Source: Flavobacterium sp. TAB 87
Lineage (GTDB): Bacteria; Bacteroidota; Bacteroidia; Flavobacteriales; Flavobacteriaceae
Direction of reading: 5' to 3'
DNA length: 64,000 nt
Assembly: GCF_001529295.1 (NCBI RefSeq)
Contig: NZ_LLWK01000035.1
Span: forward strand, 1 to 64,000
In this document: positions 53,029 through 61,590 of the stretch, in pieces
Position numbering within the stretch: the first letter of the stretch is position 1
Layout: each line of letters begins with the position of its first letter
Made by a program: the position numbers and the translations under genes
The notes under the pieces: model-generated
What the model saw: the letters and a program-made list of their open reading frames with translations, nothing else
The model's database searches: none
Told to the model about the DNA's origin: nothing

Positions 53029-54321
53029 TTATGATTGCAAAACTTCAAACATCGCTTTGGCTTTAAGTAAGCATTCTTCGTACTCTGATTCTGGATTTGA
53101 TAGTGAAGTGATCGCGCTTCCTACAGAAAAAGAAAGATATTGCGATTTAACATCGTACAAAATACTACGAATAACAACGTTAAAATCAAAATCACCTTCG
53201 GGTGTAAAGTAGCCAATGGCGCCGCTGTACAACCCTCTTTTAGTCTCTTCTTGCTGTTCTATAATAGTCATTGCCGAGTGTTTTGGTGCTCCCGTCATGC
53301 TTCCCATTGGGAAAGTGGTTTTTAATACATCTACTGCAGAATATTGCAAATCTACTTTTGATTGTATGGTCGAGATCATTTGATGCACTTGCAAAAAAGA
53401 ATAGATTTTACACAATTCAACTACTTTGACACTGCCTTTTTGTGCTGTTTTTGACAAATCATTTCGAACCAAATCGGTAATCATAATATTTTCTGCCCGC
53501 TCTTTGATGTCGTTTTCTAAATCAAATTTTGATTGATTATCTTCCTTTTCATTTTTAAAACGTCTGGAAGTTCCTTTTATAGGCTGCGAAATAACAACAT
53601 CTCCAACTTTTCTGATGTATCGTTCTGGAGACGCACATAAAACAAAATTTGTATTGTTTTTGAAAAAAGCTGCAAAAGGAGGTTTTGAAATTGCATTTAA
53701 CTTCTCAAATTTTGCCAAAGGATCAATGGTAGCATTCTGCGCATAAAATTCCATGCAAAAATTAGCTTCATAAATGTCTCCACGGTGAATGTGTTCTAAA
53801 ACTGTAGTTACTTTCTCGACGTATTTCTGTTTTGAAATTCGTTGCTCAATCGTAATTATTTCTTTTGAAATGTTATGGATTTCACTGTTATTTATCGCAG
53901 TAATTTCTTGAAAATCAAATTCGACCTCATCATCACACAAAAATAAATATTGGATTTCAAGTTGATTCCCTTTTAAAAAGAATAATTTTTTAGGTTGAAA
54001 AAAGAATAAATCAGGAAATTGTAGTCCATCAAAATTAGCTGATTGTAGCTCTTCGGTATCGTTTTTTAAATCATATGATAAATAACCAAAAAGCCAGTCT
54101 TTAGTTGTTTGTTGGTACTGCTTTAAATCGTCAAAAGCAGTATGACAATCGGTTTTAATTGCGGTAAAAGCATCAACTGCCAATACACAATCAAAACTAG
54201 AATAGTCTTGTCTATAATTATTACTGTCCAAAAAAACCACTTCTCTAAATTGCTGTGACCAGCTTAAAAGTTGCTTTTTAAATCCGTCTGGATTTGAAAT
54301 TTGTTTGTGAATGGAAACTCT
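53029..54321 (-). CDS. Anthranilate/aminodeoxychorismate synthase component I, PabB-type
   Basis: The chorismate-utilising protein has about 430 residues from a TTG at 54321. It contains HRGDIYEANFCMEF, FAAFF, CASPERYIRK, and VVISQPIKGTSRR. The PIKGT lysine is diagnostic for aminodeoxychorismate synthase (PabB, folate pathway), whereas anthranilate synthase has PIAGT at this place. TTFPMGSMTGAPKHSAM and DFNVVIRSI complete the active site. An exact -7 element (TAATTTTG on the minus strand, 54346-54353) lies 24 bases upstream of the TTG. A longer frame from a GTG at 54366 is therefore unlikely. No glutamine amidotransferase (pabA) is adjacent. Confidence 0.85.
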   Translation of the reverse strand, partial: RVSIHKQISNPDGFKKQLLSWSQQFREVVFLDSNNYRQDYSSFDCVLAVDAFTAIKTDCHTAFDDLKQYQQTTKDWLFGYLSYDLKNDTEELQSANFDGLQFPDLFFFQPKKLFFLKGNQLEIQYLFLCDDEVEFDFQEITAINNSEIHNISKEIITIEQRISKQKYVEKVTTVLEHIHRGDIYEANFCMEFYAQNATIDPLAKFEKLNAISKPPFAAFFKNNTNFVLCASPERYIRKVGDVVISQPIKGTSRRFKNEKEDNQSKFDLENDIKERAENIMITDLVRNDLSKTAQKGSVKVVELCKIYSFLQVHQMISTIQSKVDLQYSAVDVLKTTFPMGSMTGAPKHSAMTIIEQQEETKRGLYSGAIGYFTPEGDFDFNVVIRSILYDVKSQYLSFSVGSAITSLSNPESEYEECLLKAKAMFEVLQS

Positions 54322-54345
54322 CAAGAATAGTGCTTTTAATAATTT

Positions 54346-54353
54346 CAAAATTA
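54346..54353 (-). promoter_or_regulatory. Promoter -7 element of the PabB-type gene
   Basis: On the minus strand TAATTTTG matches TAnnTTTG exactly, 24 bases before the proposed TTG start. Confidence 0.5.
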
Positions 54354-54626
54354 CGATAAAAATCACTGTTAAAAAGTTCTTTCGTTCAAAAGAGAAAATT
54401 TATCAAGTACAATAGCAACTCTGCACTGTACCTCAACCTAAGTTCTCATAAATAGCATCAGTTTAACAAGTAAAAAAATATTAAAATAAAATTAGTTTAG
54501 TTTTTATAATAGCACTAACTTTAGTAAAATGATAAAGCACTAATAATTAACGTTTTAAATCAGTAATTTCAAGTATATAGGATCAAATATTTCTACTTAG
54601 AAACTAACTTTTAAATTATAGAAATC

Positions 54627-55001
54627 ATGAAAATTGCTACTCTTATTGTTCGTGTTCTCATTGGATTACTATTACTATACGCTTCTATAAGCTACTTTTT
54701 AAATTTAATGCCTGAGCCAGAAGTTAACGGTAATTTTAAAGCATTTAATTTAGGTTTAGTCGCTTCTACTTATTTAATGCCACTCGCAAAGTCGATAGAA
54801 TTATTATGCGGTTTAGCCTTTCTAGTTGGTCGCTACGTGACCTTGGCCAACATTTTAATTTTACCCATAACCGTTAATATTTTATTTATAAACTATTTTA
54901 TGACTCCCGATGGCTTGGCAATTGCCATCTTATTATTTATTGGAAATTTATTCTTAATTTACAGCTACCGCAACAATTATAAATCGCTCTTTACTGCTTA
55001 G
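54627..55001 (+). CDS. DoxX-like small membrane protein
   Basis: The 124-residue protein has four membrane helices (IVRVLIGLLLLYASISYF, then VASTYLMPLAKSIELLCGLAFLVG, ANILILPITVNILFINYF and LAIAILLFIGNLFLIYSY). The LxxxEllxGlxll pattern in the second helix is typical of DoxX/SURF4-like proteins. Their functions are diverse and mostly unknown. In some organisms they take part in thiosulfate:quinone oxidation or redox homeostasis. It stands alone upstream of a convergent gapN. Confidence 0.7.
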   Translation: MKIATLIVRVLIGLLLLYASISYFLNLMPEPEVNGNFKAFNLGLVASTYLMPLAKSIELLCGLAFLVGRYVTLANILILPITVNILFINYFMTPDGLAIAILLFIGNLFLIYSYRNNYKSLFTA

Positions 55002-55050
55002 TGTTTTCAATTTTTAGAACTGAAACTAGCCTCGTTTTTTATCAAAAAAA

Positions 55051-55081
55051 AATGCCTCATCTAAAATTAGAATGAGGCATT
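55051..55081 (-). terminator. Terminator of gapN
   Basis: AATGCCTCAT (55051-55060) pairs with ATGAGGCATT (55072-55081), and inner CTAA/TTAG pairs add to it. The A run before the left arm gives a U tract on the minus-strand transcript. Confidence 0.75.
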
Positions 55082-55100
55082 ACTACTTCTACTACAAGTA

Positions 55101-56681
55101 TTATAAAATATAATCGGTATTAATAAAGTTTGAAGCTCTACTGTTTAGTAATTCTTGTAAAATTTGATTGTTGTAATCGTTGTCTTTTGAAGCAACAAAC
55201 GTACGAATAGAAAACGAACGCAAGGCATCGTGAATACTCAACGTTCCTACTGCAGAATCCTTACGACCTGTGAAAGGAAAAACGTCTGGTCCTCTTTGAC
55301 AAGAACTGTTTAAGTTTACTCTACACACTAAATTAACCAAAGTATCAATTAGTGGAGCGATCGTTTTAATATCTTGTCCAAACAAACTTACTTGCTGTCC
55401 GTAGTTAGAATCTGCCATGTCATCCAAAGGCTCTTGAATGTCTTTGAAAGTCATTATTGGCACTACTGGTCCAAATTGCTCTTCGTGGTACACACGCATT
55501 TCTTTATTTACTGGAAATAAAACTGCAGGAAAAATGAAATTCTCCGTATGTTTTCCTCCTTTTTCGTTGATAATTTCAGCTCCTTTAGAAACAGCATCAT
55601 CAATTAATTCTTGAATGTAACTTGGTTTTTCTTTTTCTGGAAGTGGTGTCAAAGACACCCCTTTTTCCCAAGGGTTACCAAATGCTAAAGCATCTACTTT
55701 TGCAGCAAAACGTCTGTTAAACTCTGCAGCAATTGATTCGTGAACGTATAATATTTTTAAAGCAGTGCAACGCTGTCCGTTAAAAGACAAACTACCTGCG
55801 ATGCATTCTTGAATTGCTAGATCTAAATCAGCATCTGCCAAAATAATAGCAGGATTTTTTGCTTCTAAGCCTAAAATTAAACGCAGTCTATTCTTGTTTG
55901 GGTGTTGATCTTGCAAAGCAATAGCCGATTTACTGTTTCCGATAAGTGCTAGAACATCAACTTTACCCGATTTCATAATCGGAGAAGCTACCTCGCGCCC
56001 TCTACCGTAAACAATGCTAATTACTCCTTTTGGAAAACTGCTTCTAAAAGCCTCTAATAAAGGAGAAATTAATAAAACACCATGTTTTGCAGGTTTAAAA
56101 ATTACTGGATTTCCCATAATTAAAGCCGGAATCAATAGCGAAAAAGTTTCGTTTAATGGGTAATTGTATGGCCCTAGACATAATACAACACCTAATGGTC
56201 CACGACGAACCATAGCATTAACACCTTGAACCTTAGAAAAATGTGCGCTTCTTGTGTTTAATTCTTTGTAACTGTCTATCGTGTCGTAAATATATTCTAC
56301 TGTTCTATCAAATTCTTTTTCAGAATCGCCAAGTGATTTACCAATTTCCCACATCAAAAGTTTGACCACTTCTGTACGTGTTTCTTTCATTTGAGACACA
56401 AAATTCTCCATGCATTTTATGCGGTCTACTACCTTCATAGTTGGCCACAAACCTTGTCCTTTATTGTATGCTGCAGTAGCTGCCTCAACAGCCTCATTCG
56501 CTTCTGTTTCTCCCATAAAAGGAATAGCGCCCAATAAAGTTGGTGCATAATCCTCTGTTGACGAAATAGTCGAAAAAACTGGTGTTGTTTGTCCAGTCCA
56601 TTGTTTTAATTCACCATTTACAAGATAGGTTTCTTGCATAATTGGCGCTTTAATCTGAAATTCTTCTGGTATTACATTCAT
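55101..56681 (-). CDS. gapN: NADP-dependent non-phosphorylating glyceraldehyde-3-phosphate dehydrogenase
   Basis: The 526-residue aldehyde dehydrogenase has the catalytic cysteine in [15 protein letters not shown] and the general-base Glu region [40 protein letters not shown] is the Asn/Pro active-site loop. The C-terminal [22 protein letters not shown] with [15 protein letters not shown] is characteristic of GapN rather than other aldehyde dehydrogenases. GapN oxidises glyceraldehyde 3-phosphate directly to 3-phosphoglycerate, giving NADPH and no ATP. The base motif GLEAK differs from the common ELGGK. A rhodanese gene lies just upstream on the same strand. Confidence 0.9.
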   Translation of the reverse strand: MNVIPEEFQIKAPIMQETYLVNGELKQWTGQTTPVFSTISSTEDYAPTLLGAIPFMGETEANEAVEAATAAYNKGQGLWPTMKVVDRIKCMENFVSQMKETRTEVVKLLMWEIGKSLGDSEKEFDRTVEYIYDTIDSYKELNTRSAHFSKVQGVNAMVRRGPLGVVLCLGPYNYPLNETFSLLIPALIMGNPVIFKPAKHGVLLISPLLEAFRSSFPKGVISIVYGRGREVASPIMKSGKVDVLALIGNSKSAIALQDQHPNKNRLRLILGLEAKNPAIILADADLDLAIQECIAGSLSFNGQRCTALKILYVHESIAAEFNRRFAAKVDALAFGNPWEKGVSLTPLPEKEKPSYIQELIDDAVSKGAEIINEKGGKHTENFIFPAVLFPVNKEMRVYHEEQFGPVVPIMTFKDIQEPLDDMADSNYGQQVSLFGQDIKTIAPLIDTLVNLVCRVNLNSSCQRGPDVFPFTGRKDSAVGTLSIHDALRSFSIRTFVASKDNDYNNQILQELLNSRASNFINTDYIL

Positions 56682-56724
56682 TTTTTTTGGTTGTTTATTG
56701 TATAGTTTTTATTAATAGCTCAAT

Positions 56725-56749
56725 AAAAAAGAGGCTCTTCATGCCTCTT
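56725..56749 (-). terminator. Terminator after the rhodanese gene
   Basis: AAGAGGC (56729-56735) pairs with GCCTCTT (56743-56749) over a 7-base loop, with a U tract on the minus strand from the A run at 56725-56730. It separates the rhodanese gene from gapN. Confidence 0.7.
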
Positions 56750-56757
56750 CTGTTTTT

Positions 56758-57069
56758 TTATGGTTCTACTGTTTCGCCTTCCCAATCTAGGAAACCGCCC
56801 AATAAATTATACGAATTAGCAAATCCTAATTCATTCATAATCTGGCATGCTTTGGCACTTCTAGCACCAGAACGACAATAGACGTAGTAGTTTTTTTCTT
56901 TATCTAAATTTTCTAATTCATAAATAAAACCTTGTCCTTTATGAATATCAATATTGATAGCATTTTCAATATAACCTTCATTAAATTCGTCTTCTGTGCG
57001 CACATCTAGTATCACTGCGTTATCGTCAGCTTCAAATTGTGCAACCCAATCTTCTTGTGATAAATTCAT
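56758..57069 (-). CDS. Single-domain rhodanese-like sulfurtransferase
   Basis: The 103-residue protein is a complete single rhodanese domain. It has NAVILDVRTEDEFNEGYIENAINID at the start and the active-site loop YCRSGARSAKA with the persulfide-forming cysteine, then YNLLGGFLDWEGE at the end. Such proteins (PspE/GlpE-like) carry sulfane sulfur. No signal peptide is seen, so it is cytoplasmic. It is divergent from the Crp regulator that heads the sulfur island, which fits a joint role. Confidence 0.9.
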   Translation of the reverse strand: MNLSQEDWVAQFEADDNAVILDVRTEDEFNEGYIENAINIDIHKGQGFIYELENLDKEKNYYVYCRSGARSAKACQIMNELGFANSYNLLGGFLDWEGETVEP

Positions 57070-57349
57070 ATTCGTTGTATTTTTTGTAAATTTACGATGT
57101 TTTCAGTAAAAAAAAAGCCCCAAATATAGGAATTAGGTTATATTTTAATGAAAACGTTTTAGTGAAACGATAAAAATCAATGAATTACCTAATCTGATAT
57201 TAATATTATAATTATTAGTACCCAAATTAGCCAAGTAATGTCATATTTAAAATTGCGATTCTTTAAATTGCTACTTATTCTATCGCTTATTGTTCGTATT
57301 TACATTCTCTTATTTTGAATTATCTTTACACTATTCAAAATCACTTATA

Positions 57350-57976
57350 ATGCAAAATAATTTACCCATTCTTTTTCCAAATTTTTCCAGCTCTCTTATA
57401 CAAGAGATCGAAAAAAATGCTATCAACCAAGAAGTTGTTTCGGGAACTACCTTGATGCGAACCGGTGAATACATCAAGAGCACCGTTTTAGTAACCAAAG
57501 GAAAAATAAAAGTCTACCGCGAGGGAGAAGACGGCGGTGAATTTTTAATGTATTACTTGCAACCTGGCCAAGCCTGCGCATTATCTATGATTTGTGCTAC
57601 CAAGAACGAAAAAAGTCAGATAATGGCAAAAGTGGTTGAAGATTCAGAACTCGTAATGGTTCCCTTAAAGCTTATGGATAAATGGATGATGGAACATCGC
57701 AGTTGGTATGAATTTGTAATTGAAACCTATAGAAACCGTTTTGAAGAAATTTTGGAAGTAGTAGATAATATTGCATTTAGATCCATGGATGAACGATTAG
57801 AGTTTTACTTAAAAAGGCACAAAGAAGCTTGCGGCTGTAAAGAAGTTAATTTATCGCACCAAGAAATTGCAACCGAACTGAACACCTCTAGAGAAGTTGT
57901 TTCTCGATTACTCAAAAAAATGGAACAGCGCGGCTTGGTCAAACTAAATCGAAATCAGATTGAGTTGCTTACTTAA
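57350..57976 (+). CDS. Crp/Fnr family regulator of the sulfur island
   Basis: From the ATG at 57350 the protein has 208 residues. The N-terminal cNMP-fold (about 15-125) includes GKIKVYREGEDGGEF and YYLQPGQACALSMICATKNEK. The linker helix is FRSMDERLEFYLKRHKEA. The winged helix contains LSHQEIATELNTSREVVSRLLKKMEQRGLV. The recognition helix SREVVSR keeps the Arg-Glu-(x3)-Arg pattern with which Crp reads TGTGA, and two TGTRA-N6-TTAC palindromes stand before the next operons. Four cysteines (two in the CALSMIC stretch, two in CGC at about 160) are candidates for sulfur or redox sensing, since canonical cAMP-binding residues are absent. It is likely an activator responding to persulfide. This rests on context and is not shown. 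Confidence 0.88.
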   Translation: MQNNLPILFPNFSSSLIQEIEKNAINQEVVSGTTLMRTGEYIKSTVLVTKGKIKVYREGEDGGEFLMYYLQPGQACALSMICATKNEKSQIMAKVVEDSELVMVPLKLMDKWMMEHRSWYEFVIETYRNRFEEILEVVDNIAFRSMDERLEFYLKRHKEACGCKEVNLSHQEIATELNTSREVVSRLLKKMEQRGLVKLNRNQIELLT

Positions 57977-58033
57977 GGTTCTTCTATACTTTAAAATTAG
58001 CAATCATACCAAATAAACCCAACAATTGTGCAA

Positions 58034-58049
58034 TGTGACTAATGTTACT
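58034..58049 (+). promoter_or_regulatory. Crp-type operator before tauE
   Basis: TGTGAC-TAAT-GTTACT, that is TGTGA-N6-TTACT, a near-perfect palindrome. Its centre lies 29.5 bp upstream of the first base of the -7 element at 58071. This is the same distance as at the MBL-rhodanese promoter and close to the -41.5 position of class II Crp activation. Confidence 0.65.
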
Positions 58050-58070
58050 GTGCATAACGCTAAAATAACC

Positions 58071-58078
58071 AACCTTTG
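58071..58078 (+). promoter_or_regulatory. Promoter -7 element of tauE
   Basis: AACCTTTG matches TAnnTTTG except for the first base and lies 17 bases before the ATG at 58096. A weak -7 box with an upstream activator site fits activator dependence. Confidence 0.5.
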
Positions 58079-58095
58079 TTTAAAATTAATAAAGT

Positions 58096-58881
58096 ATGGA
58101 ATATTTAGGATATTTGGCTTCTATTGTAATTGGACTTTCCTTAGGATTAATTGGAGGTGGTGGCTCGATTTTGACTATTCCTATTTTGGTTTATTTATTT
58201 AAGGTCAACCCGGAATTAGCCACGAGTTATTCCCTATTTATTGTTGGAATAACGTCAATAACCGGAAGTTTTAGCCATTACAAAATGGGAAACTTGCAAC
58301 TCAAATCGGCTTTAGTATTTGCTATTCCTTCGATAGTCTCCATTTTAATTATTCGTGAAGTTATTTTTCCACAGATTGCAAATACGTTATTTACTATTGC
58401 ATCGTACACAGTTTCTAAGAATCTTTTAATAATGATTGTCTTCTCGGTTTTAATGATTCTTGCTTCTATTTCGATGATCAAAAAAAGACCCGAAAAAGAT
58501 TCGTTTACTGAGACTAATTTTACGCAATTGGCAATTATAGGATTTGTAGTTGGTATTGTAACTGGGTTTTTAGGCGCTGGTGGCGGATTTTTAATTATTC
58601 CAGCCTTACTTTTCTTTGCTAATTTACCGATGAAACAAGCCGTTGGAACTTCACTACTTATTATATCGATCAATTCAATTATTGGATTTGCCGGCGACGT
58701 ATATATAAGTACACCAATCGATTATAAGTTTTTAATCACAATTTCAATAATGGCCTTTATCGGAATGCTAATTGGCACGCAACTTTCTAAAAAAATCGAC
58801 GGTAGCAAACTCAAACCCCTATTTGGCTGGTTTGTACTAGTCATGGGAATTTATATCATAGTAAAAGAATTATTCTTTTAA
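58096..58881 (+). CDS. TauE/SafE family sulfite/sulfur-anion exporter
   Basis: The 261-residue protein has about eight membrane helices in two similar halves. Each begins with a glycine-rich repeat: LGLIGGGGSILTIPILVYL near residue 20 and GFLGAGGGFLIIPALLFF near 155, the hallmark of TauE/SafE/TSUP transporters. The family moves sulfite, sulfoacetate, taurine-derived or other sulfur anions, usually outward. It stands between a Crp regulator and an MBL-rhodanese gene, so export of sulfite or thiosulfate formed from persulfide is the likely role. Confidence 0.9.
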   Translation: MEYLGYLASIVIGLSLGLIGGGGSILTIPILVYLFKVNPELATSYSLFIVGITSITGSFSHYKMGNLQLKSALVFAIPSIVSILIIREVIFPQIANTLFTIASYTVSKNLLIMIVFSVLMILASISMIKKRPEKDSFTETNFTQLAIIGFVVGIVTGFLGAGGGFLIIPALLFFANLPMKQAVGTSLLIISINSIIGFAGDVYISTPIDYKFLITISIMAFIGMLIGTQLSKKIDGSKLKPLFGWFVLVMGIYIIVKELFF

Positions 58882-58899
58882 TAAAATTAACCACACAAG

Positions 58900-58915
58900 T
58901 GTAACTCTAGTTACA
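58900..58915 (+). promoter_or_regulatory. Crp-type operator before the MBL-rhodanese gene
   Basis: TGTAAC-TCTA-GTTACA, a perfect palindrome (TGTAA-N6-TTACA). Its centre lies 29.5 bp upstream of the first base of the -7 element at 58937, identical to the arrangement before tauE. Confidence 0.7.
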
Positions 58916-58936
58916 AACGAAACAAAATAACAAACT

Positions 58937-58944
58937 TATCTTTG
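58937..58944 (+). promoter_or_regulatory. Promoter -7 element of the MBL-rhodanese gene
   Basis: TATCTTTG matches TAnnTTTG exactly and ends 16 bases before the ATG at 58961. Confidence 0.65.
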
Positions 58945-58960
58945 CAGGACTTTAAACGAA

Positions 58961-60382
58961 ATGATTATGAAAATAGAACAAATTTATACTGGCTGTTTAG
59001 CACAAGGCGCTTATTACATCACTTCAAATGGAGAAGCGGCAATCATTGATCCTTTAAGAGAAATTCAACCTTATCTCGATCGCTTAGAACGAGATGACGT
59101 AAAATTAAAATATATTTTCGAAACCCACTTTCATGCCGATTTCGTGTCGGGTCATGTAGACTTAAGTAAAGCAACTGGAGCCCCAATTATCTACGGTCCC
59201 AATGCAACTTGCGACTTTGATTGCATTTCAGGAACTGATGAACAGGAGTTTAAGTTGGGAGAAGTAACTTTTAAATTATTACATACTCCTGGGCATACAA
59301 TGGAAAGTTCAACCTTTTTATTGAAAGATAAAACAGGAAAAGACCATGCTATTTTCTCTGGAGATACTTTATTTATTGGAGATGTGGGGCGACCTGATTT
59401 AGCTCAAAAAGCCGCTTCGATGACCATCGAGCAATTGGCTGGAACGTTATACCATTCACTCCGAGACAAAATTATGACTTTGGCCGATGATGTAATTGTT
59501 TATCCAGCGCATGGTGCAGGAAGTGCTTGTGGTAAAAACATGAGTAACGAAACTGTTTCTACTATTGGCAATCAAAAAGAAACCAATTATGCCTTACGTG
59601 CCGATATGAGTGAGGCTGAATTTATTACTGAAGTTACAGATGGTTTATTGCCTCCACCCGCATATTTCGGAATGAACGTAGCGATGAACAAAGGCGGTTA
59701 CGAAAGCTTTGAAACAGTACTTCACAACGGAATGACGCCTATTGAAGTTAAAGATTTTGAGGCTGTAGCCGAAGAAACTGGTGCTTTAATTTTGGATACG
59801 CGCGATAATGGAACTTTCAGCAAAGGCTTTATTCCACAATCGATCAATATCGGAATTGGTGGCGATTTTGCACCTTGGGTAGGTACTTTAATTGGAGATG
59901 TAAAACAACCGATTCTTTTGGTTACCGATTCTGGTTTAGAAGAAGAAACTGTTACTCGTTTAAGTCGTGTTGGCTTTGACCATATTATTGGATTTCTAAA
60001 AGGAGGATTTGATGCTTGGAAAGAATCTGAAAATGAAATTGATACCGTGAACCGAATTACTGTAGAACAATTTGCAGCTGATTTTAAACCGAATACAGAT
60101 AAAGTAATTGACATTAGAAAAGAAACCGAATACGCTGCCGAGCATATTGCCGAAGCATATAATAAACCATTAGCCTATATTAATGACTGGGTAAAAGACA
60201 TTGACCCAAAAGAACCTTTTTTCTTACACTGTGCTGGAGGATACCGAAGTATGATCGCAGCATCTATTTTGCAAGCAAGAGGTTTTAGAAACTTTACTGA
60301 AATTGAAGGTGGTTTTGGTGCAATTGCTAAAACAACTGTTCCAAAATCAGATTTTGTTTGTCAGAGTAAAGTATTAAAATAA
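58961..60382 (+). CDS. MBL-fold hydrolase fused to two rhodanese domains (persulfide dioxygenase-like)
   Basis: The 473-residue protein has an N-terminal metallo-beta-lactamase domain (about 1-245). It carries ETHFHADFVSGHVDL (His56, His58, Asp60), LLHTPGHTMESS and IFSGDTLFIGDVGRPDL, a pattern close to ETHE1/CstB-type persulfide dioxygenases. In them the mononuclear iron oxidises glutathione persulfide or similar to sulfite. The position after Asp60 is Phe rather than His, as is common in this subfamily. Two rhodanese-like domains follow (about 255-360 and 365-465). The first has no active-site cysteine (LVTDSGLEEET), and the second keeps it in FLHCAGGYRSM. An ATG two codons downstream is an alternative start. 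It precedes the YeeE pair by 81 bp. Confidence 0.88.
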   Translation: MIMKIEQIYTGCLAQGAYYITSNGEAAIIDPLREIQPYLDRLERDDVKLKYIFETHFHADFVSGHVDLSKATGAPIIYGPNATCDFDCISGTDEQEFKLGEVTFKLLHTPGHTMESSTFLLKDKTGKDHAIFSGDTLFIGDVGRPDLAQKAASMTIEQLAGTLYHSLRDKIMTLADDVIVYPAHGAGSACGKNMSNETVSTIGNQKETNYALRADMSEAEFITEVTDGLLPPPAYFGMNVAMNKGGYESFETVLHNGMTPIEVKDFEAVAEETGALILDTRDNGTFSKGFIPQSINIGIGGDFAPWVGTLIGDVKQPILLVTDSGLEEETVTRLSRVGFDHIIGFLKGGFDAWKESENEIDTVNRITVEQFAADFKPNTDKVIDIRKETEYAAEHIAEAYNKPLAYINDWVKDIDPKEPFFLHCAGGYRSMIAASILQARGFRNFTEIEGGFGAIAKTTVPKSDFVCQSKVLK

Positions 60383-60463
60383 AATAAGTTAAAGAGAAAC
60401 CTGAAAAATCATTGAAACTCGCTCAAAAACTTTGCGTCTAAACAAAAACATAAATCTTAAAAA

Positions 60464-61033
60464 ATGAATATCCTAGAAATCATCAGAGAACCTTGGCCTT
60501 GGTATATTGCTGGCCCACTTATCGGCTTAACGGTTCCCGTTTTACTATTAATCGGTAATAAATCATTCGGAATTAGTTCTTCATTGCGACATGTGTGCGC
60601 GATGTGTATTCCCGCAAATATTTCGTTTTTTAAGTACGATTGGAAAAAAGAAAGCTGGAATTTATTTTTTGTTTTCGGAATCTTTCTGGGAGGAATCATT
60701 GCCACCGCATTTTTATCGAATCCTAATGAAGTAATCGTTGCACCAGAATTAGCAACCGAATTAGCAACTTACGGCATTACTGATTTTTCGAAATTATTAC
60801 CGCCCGAATTATTTTCTTGGGAAAGTTTATTTACGTTACGCGGATTTATAATGATCGTCATCGGCGGATTTTTAGTTGGTTTCGGTACGCGTTATGCCGG
60901 TGGTTGCACAAGCGGTCACGCCATTATGGGAATCTCTAATTTACAATGGCCGTCATTAGTAGCAACAATTTGTTTTATGATTGGTGGTTTTATTATGGCC
61001 AATTTAATTTTACCACTTATACTTTCTCTTTAA
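60464..61033 (+). CDS. YeeE/YedE family transporter half, GCTSGH type
   Basis: The 189-residue membrane protein has about five helices and the signature FGTRYAGGCTSGHAIMGISN, the conserved GCTSGH motif of YeeE/YedE (DUF395) proteins. Full-length relatives (TsuA) import thiosulfate through cysteines that relay sulfur. Here the protein is split: this gene is the N-terminal-type half and the next encodes the second half. SSSLRHVCAMCIP contributes two more cysteines. It probably moves thiosulfate or another reduced sulfur compound. Confidence 0.85.
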   Translation: MNILEIIREPWPWYIAGPLIGLTVPVLLLIGNKSFGISSSLRHVCAMCIPANISFFKYDWKKESWNLFFVFGIFLGGIIATAFLSNPNEVIVAPELATELATYGITDFSKLLPPELFSWESLFTLRGFIMIVIGGFLVGFGTRYAGGCTSGHAIMGISNLQWPSLVATICFMIGGFIMANLILPLILSL

Positions 61034-61043
61034 ATTTAAAAAA

Positions 61044-61454
61044 ATGAAAAACATAAAATATTTAATAGTCGGGCTTGTATTCGGAATCATATTCATTAAG
61101 GCCGAAGTTATTAGTTGGTTTCGCATACAAGAAATGTTTCGTTTGCAATCGTTCTTTATGTATGGAGTAATTGGAAGCGCAGTTATGGTCGGAATGCTAT
61201 CGGTTTTCCTCATTAAAAAATTTGACATCAAAACGCTAGATGGCGAAAAGGTAGTTATTGAGCCTAAAACATTTAGTCAAGGACAAATTTACGGTGGTTT
61301 GTTATTTGGTTTTGGTTGGGCCATTACAGGAGCTTGCCCAGGACCATTGTTCGCACAAATTGGAAGTGGTTTTACTGTAGTAGCCATAACTTTAATTAGC
61401 GCAATCCTAGGTACCTGGGTTTACGGTTATTTTAAGGACAAATTACCTCATTAA
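61044..61454 (+). CDS. YeeE/YedE family transporter half, GACPG type
   Basis: The 136-residue membrane protein has four helices and the signature LFGFGWAITGACPGPLFAQIGSG, the GACPG motif of the other half of YeeE/YedE transporters. It follows 10 bp after the first half, so the two subunits are surely made together. A pairing like this is common near persulfide-handling genes in Bacteroidetes. A strong terminator follows and ends the sulfur island. Confidence 0.85.
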   Translation: MKNIKYLIVGLVFGIIFIKAEVISWFRIQEMFRLQSFFMYGVIGSAVMVGMLSVFLIKKFDIKTLDGEKVVIEPKTFSQGQIYGGLLFGFGWAITGACPGPLFAQIGSGFTVVAITLISAILGTWVYGYFKDKLPH

Positions 61455-61475
61455 AAATAAGACATAGAATGTACT

Positions 61476-61504
61476 AAAAAGCACTGCCAAAAGCAGTGCT
61501 TTTT
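61476..61504 (+). terminator. Rho-independent terminator of the sulfur island
   Basis: AAAAAGCACTGC (61476-61487) pairs perfectly with GCAGTGCTTTTT (61493-61504) over a 5-base loop with a T tract. Confidence 0.88.
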
Positions 61505-61531
61505 TATTTCTTAAAAATTTAACACAAACAC

Positions 61532-61543
61532 TTGTATATACAA
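61532..61543 (+). promoter_or_regulatory. MarR operator 1
   Basis: TTGTATATACAA, a perfect palindrome with TTGTA-N2-TACAA arms. Its TTG is at the -33 position, 22 bases before the -7 element. Its centre is 30 bp from that of operator 2. Confidence 0.65.
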
Positions 61544-61556
61544 CTATGAATTGTTT

Positions 61557-61564
61557 TACATTTG
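61557..61564 (+). promoter_or_regulatory. Promoter -7 element of the marR operon
   Basis: TACATTTG matches TAnnTTTG exactly. It overlaps the left arm of operator 2 and ends 26 bases before the ATG at 61591. Confidence 0.65.
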
Positions 61565-61573
61565 TACCTACAA
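61562..61573 (+). promoter_or_regulatory. MarR operator 2
   Basis: TTGTACCTACAA has the same TTGTA-N2-TACAA arms as operator 1. It covers the end of the -7 element and the expected transcription start, a typical repressor position. Confidence 0.65.
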
Positions 61574-61590
61574 ATTTCACAATTACAACT

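Noticed and set aside
53029..54321. Calling the PabB-type gene trpE
   Set aside because: The active-site PIKGT lysine indicates aminodeoxychorismate synthase, and the true trpE with its attenuator begins at 63858.
57290..57349. Twenty-codon extension of the Crp regulator
   Set aside because: The added residues are not typical of the family, and a promoter-like TATCTTTA lies within them. The ATG at 57350 fits better.
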